In this document: positions 1 to 6,862 of the stretch, one piece after another
Layout: each line of letters begins with the position of its first letter
Position numbering within the stretch: the stretch's first letter is position 1
Source: Bacteroidaceae bacterium
Lineage (GTDB): Bacteria > Bacteroidota > Bacteroidia > Bacteroidales > Bacteroidaceae
Length of the DNA stretch: 15,207 bases
Assembly (NCBI GenBank): GCA_900770655.1
Contig: CAAGLA010000008.1
Location: 1 to 15,207 of the forward strand
Direction: 5' to 3'
Made by a program: the position numbers and the translations under genes
Notes under the pieces: model-generated
Told to the model about the DNA's origin: nothing
The model's input: only the letters and a program-made list of their open reading frames with translations
The model's database searches: none

Positions 1-42
1 AAGCGTAATAGCAAAGCGAAGGTGAGTGCTAATGTTCAGTAA
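1..42 (+). CDS. 3' end of an unidentified gene (partial)
   Basis: Frame 1 stays open from the window edge to a TAA at 40-42 and gives the C-terminal tail KRNSKAKVSANVQ. An 11-bp hairpin and a T-rich tail start 5 nt after the stop, as expected at the end of a real gene, and this is the main support. The tail is lysine-rich and too short to assign to a family. It does not look like the usual C-terminus of ribosomal protein L20, which I considered because a Bacteroidales small RNA often lies downstream of that gene. Confidence 0.4.
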   Translation, partial: KRNSKAKVSANVQ

Positions 43-47
43 TCATA

Positions 48-89
48 AGAGAGGTGGCAACAAATAGAGGCCATCTCTCTTCGATTTTG
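48..89 (+). terminator. Intrinsic terminator after the partial first gene
   Basis: AGAGAGGTGGC (48-58) pairs with GCCATCTCTCT (70-80) over 11 positions with one G-T pair and an 11-nt loop. It is followed by the T-rich stretch 81-89. The T-tract is interrupted, so termination may be incomplete. The last TTTG of this stretch (86-89) also serves as the -33 element of the next promoter, so the two units are packed tightly. Confidence 0.5.
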
Positions 90-116
90 TCAATTCAAAA
101 ATTATTCGTAAATTTG
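86..116 (+). promoter_or_regulatory. Bacteroidetes-type promoter for the small RNA
   Basis: TTTG at 86-89 is followed by a 19-bp spacer and TAAATTTG at 109-116, an exact match to the TTTG / TAnnTTTG consensus of the Bacteroidetes primary sigma factor. Transcription should start near 121-124. No open frame follows, so the product is most likely a non-coding RNA. Confidence 0.65.
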
Positions 117-121
117 TCGTA

Positions 122-312
122 AGCAACTGTAGTTCTGAAGTTTGTATGGCAAAAGTCGGACTTGAAAACGACATATTGAAACAACCCAAGTGTCCCTCGA
201 ATTGAGAGTATAGTACTGGGCAAAGGCAATTGTTATATGCAGAATGGAGAACTGATGGTCAGCCTCTCGCTATCCGCTCAAAGGTAAAGATAGCATATGC
301 TATCTTTTTTTT
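122..312 (+). ncRNA. Candidate small RNA of about 190 nt (6S-like / Bacteroidales-1-like)
   Basis: The stretch has no open frame on either strand but is bounded by a consensus promoter (86-116) and a strong intrinsic terminator (286-312). Hand folding gives one long rod. AGTTCT (131-136) pairs with AGAACT (248-253). TTTGTAT (141-147) pairs with ATGCAGA (237-243), including G-U pairs, across a 4x4 internal loop. An asymmetric bubble at 148-170 follows. ACA-t-ATTG (171-178) then pairs with CAATTGT (227-233), and the apical hairpin is CCC/GGG (185-187, 218-220) plus AGT/ACT (189-191, 215-217). A rod of about 190 nt with a large internal bubble is the general design of 6S RNA, which binds RNA polymerase. 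The Bacteroidales-1 motif is also a promoter- and terminator-bounded Bacteroidales RNA. Family assignment is inference; an independent transcript is much better supported. Confidence 0.5.
286..312 (+). terminator. Strong intrinsic terminator ending the small RNA
   Basis: Positions 286-307 form a perfect 22-bp palindrome with arms AAAGATAGCAT and ATGCTATCTTT. The T-run extends from 305 to 312. The long T-run lies on the plus strand, so it primarily ends the small RNA. The palindrome also sits 13 nt beyond the stop codon of the minus-strand MarR gene and may help end that transcript, though only a short T-run follows in that direction. Confidence 0.8.
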
Positions 313-324
313 GCATCTGTGGTG

Positions 325-690
325 TCACAAGGGATTGTCGAATATGGGTTTCAGCAGCTCCGGAATATCGAATTTATAGTCCTTAATCTGTTTAAGCAGG
401 TCCTTTCCCGACTTTGTGAGGGATAGATACATTTGTCGCTTATCTTTCTCTCCCATTTGGCGGGCTATTAGTCCTTTATGCTCCAATGCTCCAATTACTT
501 TTGATGCATTGGAAGGACGTAGGCCTGTGCATTCGGAAATATGTGTGGCGGTAACGCAGTCATATCCTATTGCGCACAATACCATAGCCTCGTTTAGTGA
601 GACGTTGTGGGATTGTATCAGTTTATGCTCAAAGTTAGATAGAGCCAGCATAAGCTCTCTCATAACACATATACATTTTATTTTTTCCAT
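325..690 (-). CDS. MarR-family transcriptional regulator, cysteine-rich
   Basis: The 121-residue protein has the MarR winged-helix pattern: a DNA-binding helix region around residues 47-70 (ISECTGLRPSNASKVIGALE), then the wing with GEKDKRQMYLSLTKSG (80-95). It should bind DNA as a dimer and regulate nearby genes. The ATG at 690 is chosen over the upstream in-frame ATG at 831 because the extra 47 residues are arginine-rich, unlike MarR proteins, and overlap the preceding gene. From this start the gap to the upstream gene is 17 nt, so the two form one operon, with the regulator second. Five cysteines (6, 8, 39, 45, 54) in so short a regulator are notable next to a persulfide/disulfide enzyme and suggest thiol or sulfur sensing. 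That is an inference; a plain ligand-binding MarR protein is equally possible. Confidence 0.85.
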   Translation of the reverse strand: MEKIKCICVMRELMLALSNFEHKLIQSHNVSLNEAMVLCAIGYDCVTATHISECTGLRPSNASKVIGALEHKGLIARQMGEKDKRQMYLSLTKSGKDLLKQIKDYKFDIPELLKPIFDNPL

Positions 691-707
691 TTTAATTGCA
701 CTTGATT

Positions 708-3167
708 CTATATAAACAGGTTTACATTTGATTGTTGTGCTCTCTGCATATAGGTTGCAACGCCACCTGTATTTACCTCGTCGAGCAGCTCTTCGCGCTT
801 TATTCCCATTACATCCATTGACATCTGGCAAGCAATGAATTCTACTCCGTTGTCAATGGCTTGCTGTCTGAGGCTCTCCAATGAATCTACTCCTTTTTTC
901 TTCATCAGGTAGCGCATAACCTTAGCTCCAATGCCCAGCATATTGAGCTTGGATAGTGACAATTTCGTAGAATCGGAAGGAAGCATAAAGCTAAACATCT
1001 TGCTCCAAAAATCCTTTTTAACCTTTGGCTTGTGGGTCTTTTTTATAGTATTAAGTCCCCAGAAGGTAAAGAATATTGATACTTTTCTGCCGGTTGCTGC
1101 TGCCCCGTTTGCCAGTACAAAGGTAGCTAAAGTTTTGTCAAGGTCGTCGCTGAACAGAATAAAAGTTTTCCCTTTGGTGTCATATAAAGTCTGCTCTTCT
1201 ATATTGGCGTGTGGTGTTGATTTCTCTATTATTACACTATGTATGCCATTTTTTGAATTCCTGCCGATGAATTTGTTCCCAGTTGTGCTGCACCACGCCT
1301 CTGCATCGCTAGGAAAGCCTGCATCTGTTGCAATGAGTTCTATACGTTCCCCGGGTTGGATTGTTTCAATGCTCTTTTTTAACTTTATGATTGGGCCCGG
1401 ACATTGAATTCCGCACGCATCAATTCTTACAATTTTTGTGTCGCGGTCGGCAATATTGTTCTCGTTGCTTTTTTCATCGCTTGTTTCCGTTGCCGGCGGA
1501 ACGGGCATTGTTGCGGTTTCATAAGTTTTTAGTCCACCAATAAGGTTGCGAACATCGTTATACCCGTTTTCTTTTAGAATGTTTGATGCTAAATAGCCGC
1601 GCAAGCCAACTTCGCAAAAAAGATATACTGCTTTATTCCGGGGTATTTCGTTTATGCGCTCACGCAGTTCGTCCAGTGGTATGTTTATCGCACCATCGAT
1701 GCTGCCTAAGGAGGCTTCGTCTTTGGTTCGTACATCTACAATGGTTACTTTTGATTTATCTGCTTCTAACATCTCTCTCCAGTAGAGCGGTGTCATTTTG
1801 CCGCTAAGAATATTGTTTGCTACGTATCCCGAAATGGCTACGGGGTCTTTGGCCGAAGAGTATGGGGGCGCGTAGGCGTGTTCTATTCTGCAGAGTTCTT
1901 CAACAGAAAGTCTCTGTTTTATAGCCATAGCATATTGGTCTATACGTTTGTCTACGCCTTCGTAACCTACTATTTGGGCTCCATACAGGCGCCCGTCTGT
2001 GGGAGAGAATGTAATCTTTATATCCATCTGCTGCGCTCCCGGGTAATATCCGGCGTGTGAGCTTGAGTGTATTGTGGCCGATAGATATGGAATGTTCATT
2101 TGCTTAAGACGTTTTGCCGGTAACCCCGTCGATGCTACCGTCATATCAAAAACTTTGGCTATAGATGTTCCTATTGAGCCTTCGTATTTTTGTTTGTTGC
2201 CGAACACAATATTGTCGGCTACTACTCTTGCTTGCCGGTTTGCGGGACCTGCAAGAAAGTTCAGCCACGGTTTGCCTGTTATAGGGTGCGGGAATTCGAT
2301 GGCATCTCCTACTGCGTAGATACTTTCATCGGAGGTCTGGAGGTATTCGTTTACATAGATACCGCGCATTTCGCCTATCTTAAGGCCTGCTTCCTCGGCT
2401 AATGATGTCTGTGCTCTTACACCAATGGACAGTATCACTAAGTCGGCATTCAATGCAACTCCCGACTTAAAATGTACTTTCAAACCTCCGTTATCGCGGG
2501 TAAAAGACTCTACAGTTTGTCCTAAATGCAGTTTTATGCCCTTGTCTGATAAGTGCCTGTGGATAATGGATGCCATTGAGAAATCAATTGGGCCCATAAC
2601 TTGGTTTGCCATCTCTACAACTGTCACTTCAGCTCCTGTATTGTGCAGGTTTTCTGCCATCTCCAGACCAATAAATCCCCCGCCAATAATTATTGCCCGT
2701 TTAATCTCGTTTTGCTGCATATAGCTCTTTATGTTGTCGGTATCGGCAACATTACGTATAGTGAATATGCCTTCACTTTCTATACCGGGCAGCATAGGGC
2801 GCACAGGGGATGCTCCGGGCGAAAGCAGGAGTTTGTCGTACGTCTCGGTATATTCTTGCCCGTCTGTAGTACGAATATGTACCAATTTAGCTTTCTTGTC
2901 AATGCGAGTTACTTCGCTTTTTACACGTACGTCAATGTTGAAACGCTTGCCAAAATCATTGGGTGTTTGAACAAACAGCCTGTTGCGCTCTTTTATAACA
3001 CCTCCTATATAATAAGGTAAACCACAATTTGCATAGGAGATATATTCTCCTTTTTCAAATAGGATAATATTTGCTTGCTCGGTGTTGCGGCGTATACGTG
3101 CTGCTGCAGTAGCGCCACCTGCTACTCCGCCAATGATTATGAATTTCGGTTTTGAATTTGTAGTCAT
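708..3167 (-). CDS. CoA-disulfide/persulfide reductase fused to rhodanese, TusA and DsrE-like domains
   Basis: The 819-residue cytoplasmic protein has four parts. Residues 1-450 are an FAD/NAD(P)H disulfide reductase of the CoA-disulfide reductase type, with FAD motif IIGGVAGG (11-18), active cysteine in NCGLPYY (Cys48), NAD-binding IGGGFIG (161-167) and the second FAD motif YAVGDA (284-289). Residues 455-555 are a rhodanese with active loop CEVGLR (Cys518). Residues 578-650 are a TusA-like sulfur carrier with CGIQCPGP (Cys585, Cys589). Residues 665-819 are DsrE-like, with Cys780 in IACQMSMD. All key cysteines are intact, so sulfur could be passed along the chain and reduced with NAD(P)H. The family includes CoA-disulfide, polysulfide and persulfide reductases, and the true substrate is not visible here. 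The ATG at 3167 directly precedes the FAD motif; the in-frame ATG at 3257 would lie upstream of the predicted promoter. The gene leads an operon with the MarR regulator. Confidence 0.9.
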   Translation of the reverse strand: MTTNSKPKFIIIGGVAGGATAAARIRRNTEQANIILFEKGEYISYANCGLPYYIGGVIKERNRLFVQTPNDFGKRFNIDVRVKSEVTRIDKKAKLVHIRTTDGQEYTETYDKLLLSPGASPVRPMLPGIESEGIFTIRNVADTDNIKSYMQQNEIKRAIIIGGGFIGLEMAENLHNTGAEVTVVEMANQVMGPIDFSMASIIHRHLSDKGIKLHLGQTVESFTRDNGGLKVHFKSGVALNADLVILSIGVRAQTSLAEEAGLKIGEMRGIYVNEYLQTSDESIYAVGDAIEFPHPITGKPWLNFLAGPANRQARVVADNIVFGNKQKYEGSIGTSIAKVFDMTVASTGLPAKRLKQMNIPYLSATIHSSSHAGYYPGAQQMDIKITFSPTDGRLYGAQIVGYEGVDKRIDQYAMAIKQRLSVEELCRIEHAYAPPYSSAKDPVAISGYVANNILSGKMTPLYWREMLEADKSKVTIVDVRTKDEASLGSIDGAINIPLDELRERINEIPRNKAVYLFCEVGLRGYLASNILKENGYNDVRNLIGGLKTYETATMPVPPATETSDEKSNENNIADRDTKIVRIDACGIQCPGPIIKLKKSIETIQPGERIELIATDAGFPSDAEAWCSTTGNKFIGRNSKNGIHSVIIEKSTPHANIEEQTLYDTKGKTFILFSDDLDKTLATFVLANGAAATGRKVSIFFTFWGLNTIKKTHKPKVKKDFWSKMFSFMLPSDSTKLSLSKLNMLGIGAKVMRYLMKKKGVDSLESLRQQAIDNGVEFIACQMSMDVMGIKREELLDEVNTGGVATYMQRAQQSNVNLFI

Positions 3168-3628
3168 ATCAAGTATAGTTTTTAAAGTTATTAATATTGT
3201 AGCAATGAATCTCGGATGCAAATGTAGTAGTTGTTTTCTTAAGAACAATATTTCCATTGGAAAATAATGGTTAAAAAATATTTAAATACAAGATGTTGCT
3301 GCTCTTAACAGCACATTGCTGCTATTTTCAATAATTCCTTTTTGCAAAATATATGTATATATTGCGGTTGCTAAAACTATGGATTTTCAATAATAGCCAC
3401 AAATCTGTTTTGCTCTCTATTTTAACTAACTATATATTACATAATGCTATTCAAATGAAATGGATTCATCCGGAAGGGATTATTTGTTACGAAATTGTAA
3501 ATTTGCAGTCATATAATTATTTGCAACAATTGATTAAGACAAATTAAATAACATAGTATTAAATGTTCAATAATCCACAAAAAAACATTAATTTTACATT
3601 ATTGCATAAATGAAACCCTGTGTGAAAT
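3168..3628. other. AT-rich divergent intergenic region
   Basis: This 461-bp region separates the minus-strand reductase operon from the plus-strand DUF262 operon. It holds the reductase promoter and, farther out, two exact TTGCTGCT copies 20 bp apart (3296-3303, 3316-3323); an inverted TGCTG/CAGCA pair (3297-3301, 3309-3313) overlaps the first copy. On the plus strand, TAAATTTG at 3498-3505 matches a -7 element but has no TTTG at the right spacing. TAATTTTA (3589-3596) is a near match closer to the DUF262 gene. I cannot choose between them. A 64-codon frame at 3353-3547 has no protein-like features and was not called. Confidence 0.5.
3219..3249 (-). promoter_or_regulatory. Promoter of the reductase-MarR operon
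   Basis: Read on the minus strand, TACATTTG (3226 to 3219) matches the TAnnTTTG -7 element. ATTG (3249 to 3246) lies 19 bp upstream as a -33-like element. Transcription would start near 3212, leaving a leader of about 45 nt before the ATG at 3167. This position also argues against the longer start at 3257. Confidence 0.5.
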
Positions 3629-4927
3629 ATGAAACCTGAAATTAAATCGGTTGACGAATTGTTGAGTGTGGCGTTGGAAATACCTGACTACCAGCGTCCT
3701 TATAAATGGACAGACAAGAATATTACTGAACTTATTCTCGATATTCAGAAAAGTGCAGAAGAGAGGCTGAAGTATACCAATTTTAAGTACCGCATTGGCA
3801 CAGTTATACTTTTTAAGAATGAAAAAGAGAGGTATGAGATTGTCGATGGCCAGCAACGTATTTTGTCGTTATTGCTTTTAAAACTTTATCTTGCTCCCGA
3901 ATTTGAGTGCGGTTTGTTGGAGCAGGAGTTTTCGAATAAAATAACTCAAAATAATCTCCATAACAACTACATAACAATAAAAGAGTGGTTCTCTTCTATT
4001 GATGCTGCCGGAAAAGATAATTTTAGAAAAGCCTTTAATGAAATTCTTGAGGTTGTGGTTATTACTGTAGATAAGCTGGGTGAGGCTTTTCAGCTTTTCG
4101 ACTCACAGAATACCCGAGGGCGTGCTCTGTACCCCCACGATTTGCTTAAAGCTTATCATTTGCGTGAAATTCGTGATAAGTACGAAATGCAGAGAGCTGT
4201 CGTTAAATGGGAGTCGAAGAGGCCCGAAGATATTCGTGAACTTTTTAATCTCTACCTGTTCCCGCTATGGAACTGGGCTAAATGCCGCAGGTGCAGCGAT
4301 TTTACAGCAGCGCATATAGACGTATATAAAGGCATAGAAGAACAGACAGGGTACACATACGCGCACAGAGCCAACAAGGCTATGCCATATTTCCTGTTGA
4401 CCGAACCGTTTATCTCTGGTGGAGATTTTTTTGAATTGGTCGACCATTATATGTTAATGTTGAACAATATTAAAGAAGAGATTGTAACAAACCCGAACTT
4501 TAAAGGTATAAAGGATATTCTCACCGGTGGTGCCCCTGATGTAAATTCGGTTGATGATTTTGAACGGTGTTGCAGGCACTCTTCAAAAGGTTTTAATTAT
4601 GCCCGAAACCTTTTCTTCTGTGCATTGCTTTGCTATTACGACCGTTTTCACAATTTCGATGTTTTGGCGGTGAAAAAACTTTTTACTTGGGCAATGATGG
4701 TAAGGGTCGATATGCGGCATTTGGGGTACGATACCATCAATAAATATGCTATAGGCAATAACGATAACTCGGCATACAGCAATGTCGTGCCTATGATATC
4801 AAAAATCTCATACGCCCGAAAGCATACTGAAATTTCCAGAATATTGCTTAATGTGAAAGAGAATGGCGAAAATGGTAATTGGAAAGAATTGTACAATAAA
4901 CTTATTGAACTGAACGGATACAATTGA
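3629..4927 (+). CDS. DUF262 (GmrSD N-terminal-type) protein without nuclease end
   Basis: The 432-residue protein has the DUF262 signature: IPDYQRPYKW (18-27), VDGQQR (72-77), FDSQNTRG (157-164) and HDLLKAY (170-176). In GmrSD type IV restriction enzymes this domain is a ParB-like nucleotide-hydrolysing module coupled to cleavage of modified DNA; the DGQQR motif is its catalytic core and is intact here. Residues 200-432 look helical. I see no DUF1524 signature (EHxxPQ followed by GNL and paired Asn), so this subunit probably lacks its own HNH nuclease. Its stop (4925-4927) lies 2 nt before the ATG of the next gene, which does carry that nuclease domain, so the two are likely translated together and may act as partners. 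A 9-codon frame starting at 3610 overlaps this start. Restriction of phage or modified DNA is an inference from the family. Confidence 0.85.
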   Translation: MKPEIKSVDELLSVALEIPDYQRPYKWTDKNITELILDIQKSAEERLKYTNFKYRIGTVILFKNEKERYEIVDGQQRILSLLLLKLYLAPEFECGLLEQEFSNKITQNNLHNNYITIKEWFSSIDAAGKDNFRKAFNEILEVVVITVDKLGEAFQLFDSQNTRGRALYPHDLLKAYHLREIRDKYEMQRAVVKWESKRPEDIRELFNLYLFPLWNWAKCRRCSDFTAAHIDVYKGIEEQTGYTYAHRANKAMPYFLLTEPFISGGDFFELVDHYMLMLNNIKEEIVTNPNFKGIKDILTGGAPDVNSVDDFERCCRHSSKGFNYARNLFFCALLCYYDRFHNFDVLAVKKLFTWAMMVRVDMRHLGYDTINKYAIGNNDNSAYSNVVPMISKISYARKHTEISRILLNVKENGENGNWKELYNKLIELNGYN

Positions 4928-4929
4928 TT

Positions 4930-6816
4930 ATGGTTAAAGAATTAAAAATATTGGAGACCGGTGGAACAATATTTTCCGGTGGAGTACACTATGTTATTCC
5001 GCGCTATCAGCGTGCTTATGCTTGGCAAGATAAAGAAATTGTGCAATTGATTGACGATATAGCAGATTTCGATTCCACAGGGTATTATTACATAGGCTCG
5101 CTTGTTGTTTCAAAGGTCAATGGCAGGGATAATACCTTTGAGGTTGTCGATGGTCAGCAACGCCTTACAACATTGTTTCTTTTGCTGAATTACTTGGCTT
5201 CTAAGGATGGACTGGCTGCCGGCTTAGTAGAGCAGCGTCTCTCTTTCGATTGTCGTGACAATTCAAACTACACACTCTCCTGTATACAGGAATTAATGCA
5301 GGAAAAACTATCATTCGAAAGCGAGGATAGAATTGAGCACTCCATACGTAATGGTGTAAAAGCTATTAAACAGAAATTCGAGAATGATGGAATTGAAATA
5401 AATAAATTTATTGAGCGGCTGCAGCGTGTTGTGCTGTTTAGAATTGAGGTGCCCCAAAATACCGATTTGAATCGCTACTTTGAGATTATGAATACCCGTG
5501 GCGAGCAGCTGGAGCAACACGATATTCTAAAAGCCCAACTTATGGGGAGTATTGGATGTAGAGAAGAACAAGAGCTTTTTTCTGAAATATGGGATGCTTG
5601 CAGCGATATGACCGGCTATGTGCAGATGCATTTCTCTCCAGCCATTCGGGAAACTCTTTTTGGCAATAAATGGGATTCCCTGCAAGAAACAGAATTGGGA
5701 AAAATAGACTTTAATAGCGGGAACAAGGAGCGCGGAAACTATAGTATAAAAGATATAATAAAAAATGATTTTAAAGTCGATAATGTAGACGGCACACTTG
5801 ACGATGGCACTCACTTGCGTTTCGAGAGCATAATAGATTTTCCCGGCTTTTTGCTTCACTCTCTTAGAGTGTTTGTTAAAAAAGAGAGAATAAATGTTGA
5901 GCTTGGCAGTTTGCTCGACGACAAGAAACTGCTCGACGATTTTAATAGAGTGATGAACTCTGAAGAATTCAAAGAGAAGAAGAAACTGTTTGCAGAATCG
6001 TTTATTATACATCTGTTGAAAACACGTTATCTTTTCGATAAGTACATTGTCAAGCGCGAGTATACGGGCGATGACAACGATGGAAAATGGAGCCTTAAGG
6101 AATTGAAACAGGCCGGAAGCTACAATAGGAAAACTGCATACTATGTAAATACGGCATTGAAAACAGCCGGGGAGTGGTGCAGTACATTCGAACCTCGCAA
6201 TAAAGAGAGCCTTATGATACAGTCGGCTCTTCGCGTGTCATATACATCGCCAAAAGTTATGCACTGGATAACAGAACTTCTTTTGTGGGTTTTAGATGAC
6301 AGTAACACTCCGGCAGAACTGACAACAGCGGCCGAACGCATTGCAGCGAGGGCAACAAAAGAGAATTTCTTGGATAAAAAAGATTATGAACTTGGTGTTA
6401 AAACACCCCATATTGTCTTTAATTTCTTGGATTATCTGTTGTGGAAGAAAGATAAAATTAGTTATGCCGATTTTGAATTTGAATTCCGTAATTCAGTTGA
6501 ACATTGGTATCCGCAAAATCCATCCGACGGCTCTTTTTCTGAATGGGAAGAGGTTGATACATTTGGAAATTTGTGTATAATATCCCGAAACGTGAATTCG
6601 AAGTTTTCAAACCTGTCGCCTAAGTCAAAAATGCAATCCTATGACAAGTTGGTAGAGAAAGGGAGCATAAAACTCCGTATTATGGGCGAATTGATAAAAG
6701 GTTGTTCTAACGACGACTGGGCAACAGGTGGTAAATGTAAAGAACACCAAGAAGCAATGATCGAAACTTTGGAAAATGCAATAGAAAATTTAGTTCCAGA
6801 CAATGACGTTGTATAG
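4930..6816 (+). CDS. DUF262-DUF1524 protein (GmrSD-type restriction endonuclease)
   Basis: This 628-residue protein joins an N-terminal DUF262 domain to a C-terminal DUF1524 HNH-like nuclease domain. The DUF262 domain shows IPRYQRAYAW (23-32), VDGQQRLTTLF (73-83), YFEIMNTRG (183-191) and HDILKAQLM (197-205). The DUF1524 domain shows VEHWYPQNP (523-531), FGNL (545-548) and SRNVNSKFSN (552-561). Both catalytic signatures look intact, and the length fits single-chain GmrSD proteins. The family is known for NTP-dependent cleavage of glucosylated or hydroxymethylated phage DNA; the modification read here cannot be inferred. The middle (about 210-500) is helical and poorly recognisable. The ATG at 4930 is preferred; a TTG at 4924 overlapping the previous stop is an alternative. 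It follows another DUF262 gene directly, so a two-component enzyme is likely. Confidence 0.88.
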   Translation: MVKELKILETGGTIFSGGVHYVIPRYQRAYAWQDKEIVQLIDDIADFDSTGYYYIGSLVVSKVNGRDNTFEVVDGQQRLTTLFLLLNYLASKDGLAAGLVEQRLSFDCRDNSNYTLSCIQELMQEKLSFESEDRIEHSIRNGVKAIKQKFENDGIEINKFIERLQRVVLFRIEVPQNTDLNRYFEIMNTRGEQLEQHDILKAQLMGSIGCREEQELFSEIWDACSDMTGYVQMHFSPAIRETLFGNKWDSLQETELGKIDFNSGNKERGNYSIKDIIKNDFKVDNVDGTLDDGTHLRFESIIDFPGFLLHSLRVFVKKERINVELGSLLDDKKLLDDFNRVMNSEEFKEKKKLFAESFIIHLLKTRYLFDKYIVKREYTGDDNDGKWSLKELKQAGSYNRKTAYYVNTALKTAGEWCSTFEPRNKESLMIQSALRVSYTSPKVMHWITELLLWVLDDSNTPAELTTAAERIAARATKENFLDKKDYELGVKTPHIVFNFLDYLLWKKDKISYADFEFEFRNSVEHWYPQNPSDGSFSEWEEVDTFGNLCIISRNVNSKFSNLSPKSKMQSYDKLVEKGSIKLRIMGELIKGCSNDDWATGGKCKEHQEAMIETLENAIENLVPDNDVV

Positions 6817-6862
6817 CAAAACCTGAATTCAACTTTGAAAAGCGGAACGTAAATCTTATAAT

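Noticed and set aside
1..324. Group II intron 3' end or transposon end
   Set aside because: No domain-V-like hairpin, maturase tail or terminal inverted repeats found; the promoter/terminator-bounded small RNA explains the region better.
416..715. 99-codon plus-strand frame antisense to the MarR gene
   Set aside because: It lies wholly opposite a well-supported regulator gene and shows no family pattern.
690..831. Longer start for the MarR gene
   Set aside because: The added 47 residues overlap the reductase gene and are arginine/cysteine-rich without MarR similarity.
3498..3505. TAAATTTG as promoter of the DUF262 operon
   Set aside because: No TTTG at 19-21 bp upstream, and it would leave a leader of more than 110 nt; kept only as a possibility.
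3353..3547. 64-codon plus-strand frame in the intergenic region
   Set aside because: Low-complexity AT-rich translation, no family pattern and no promoter at the right place.
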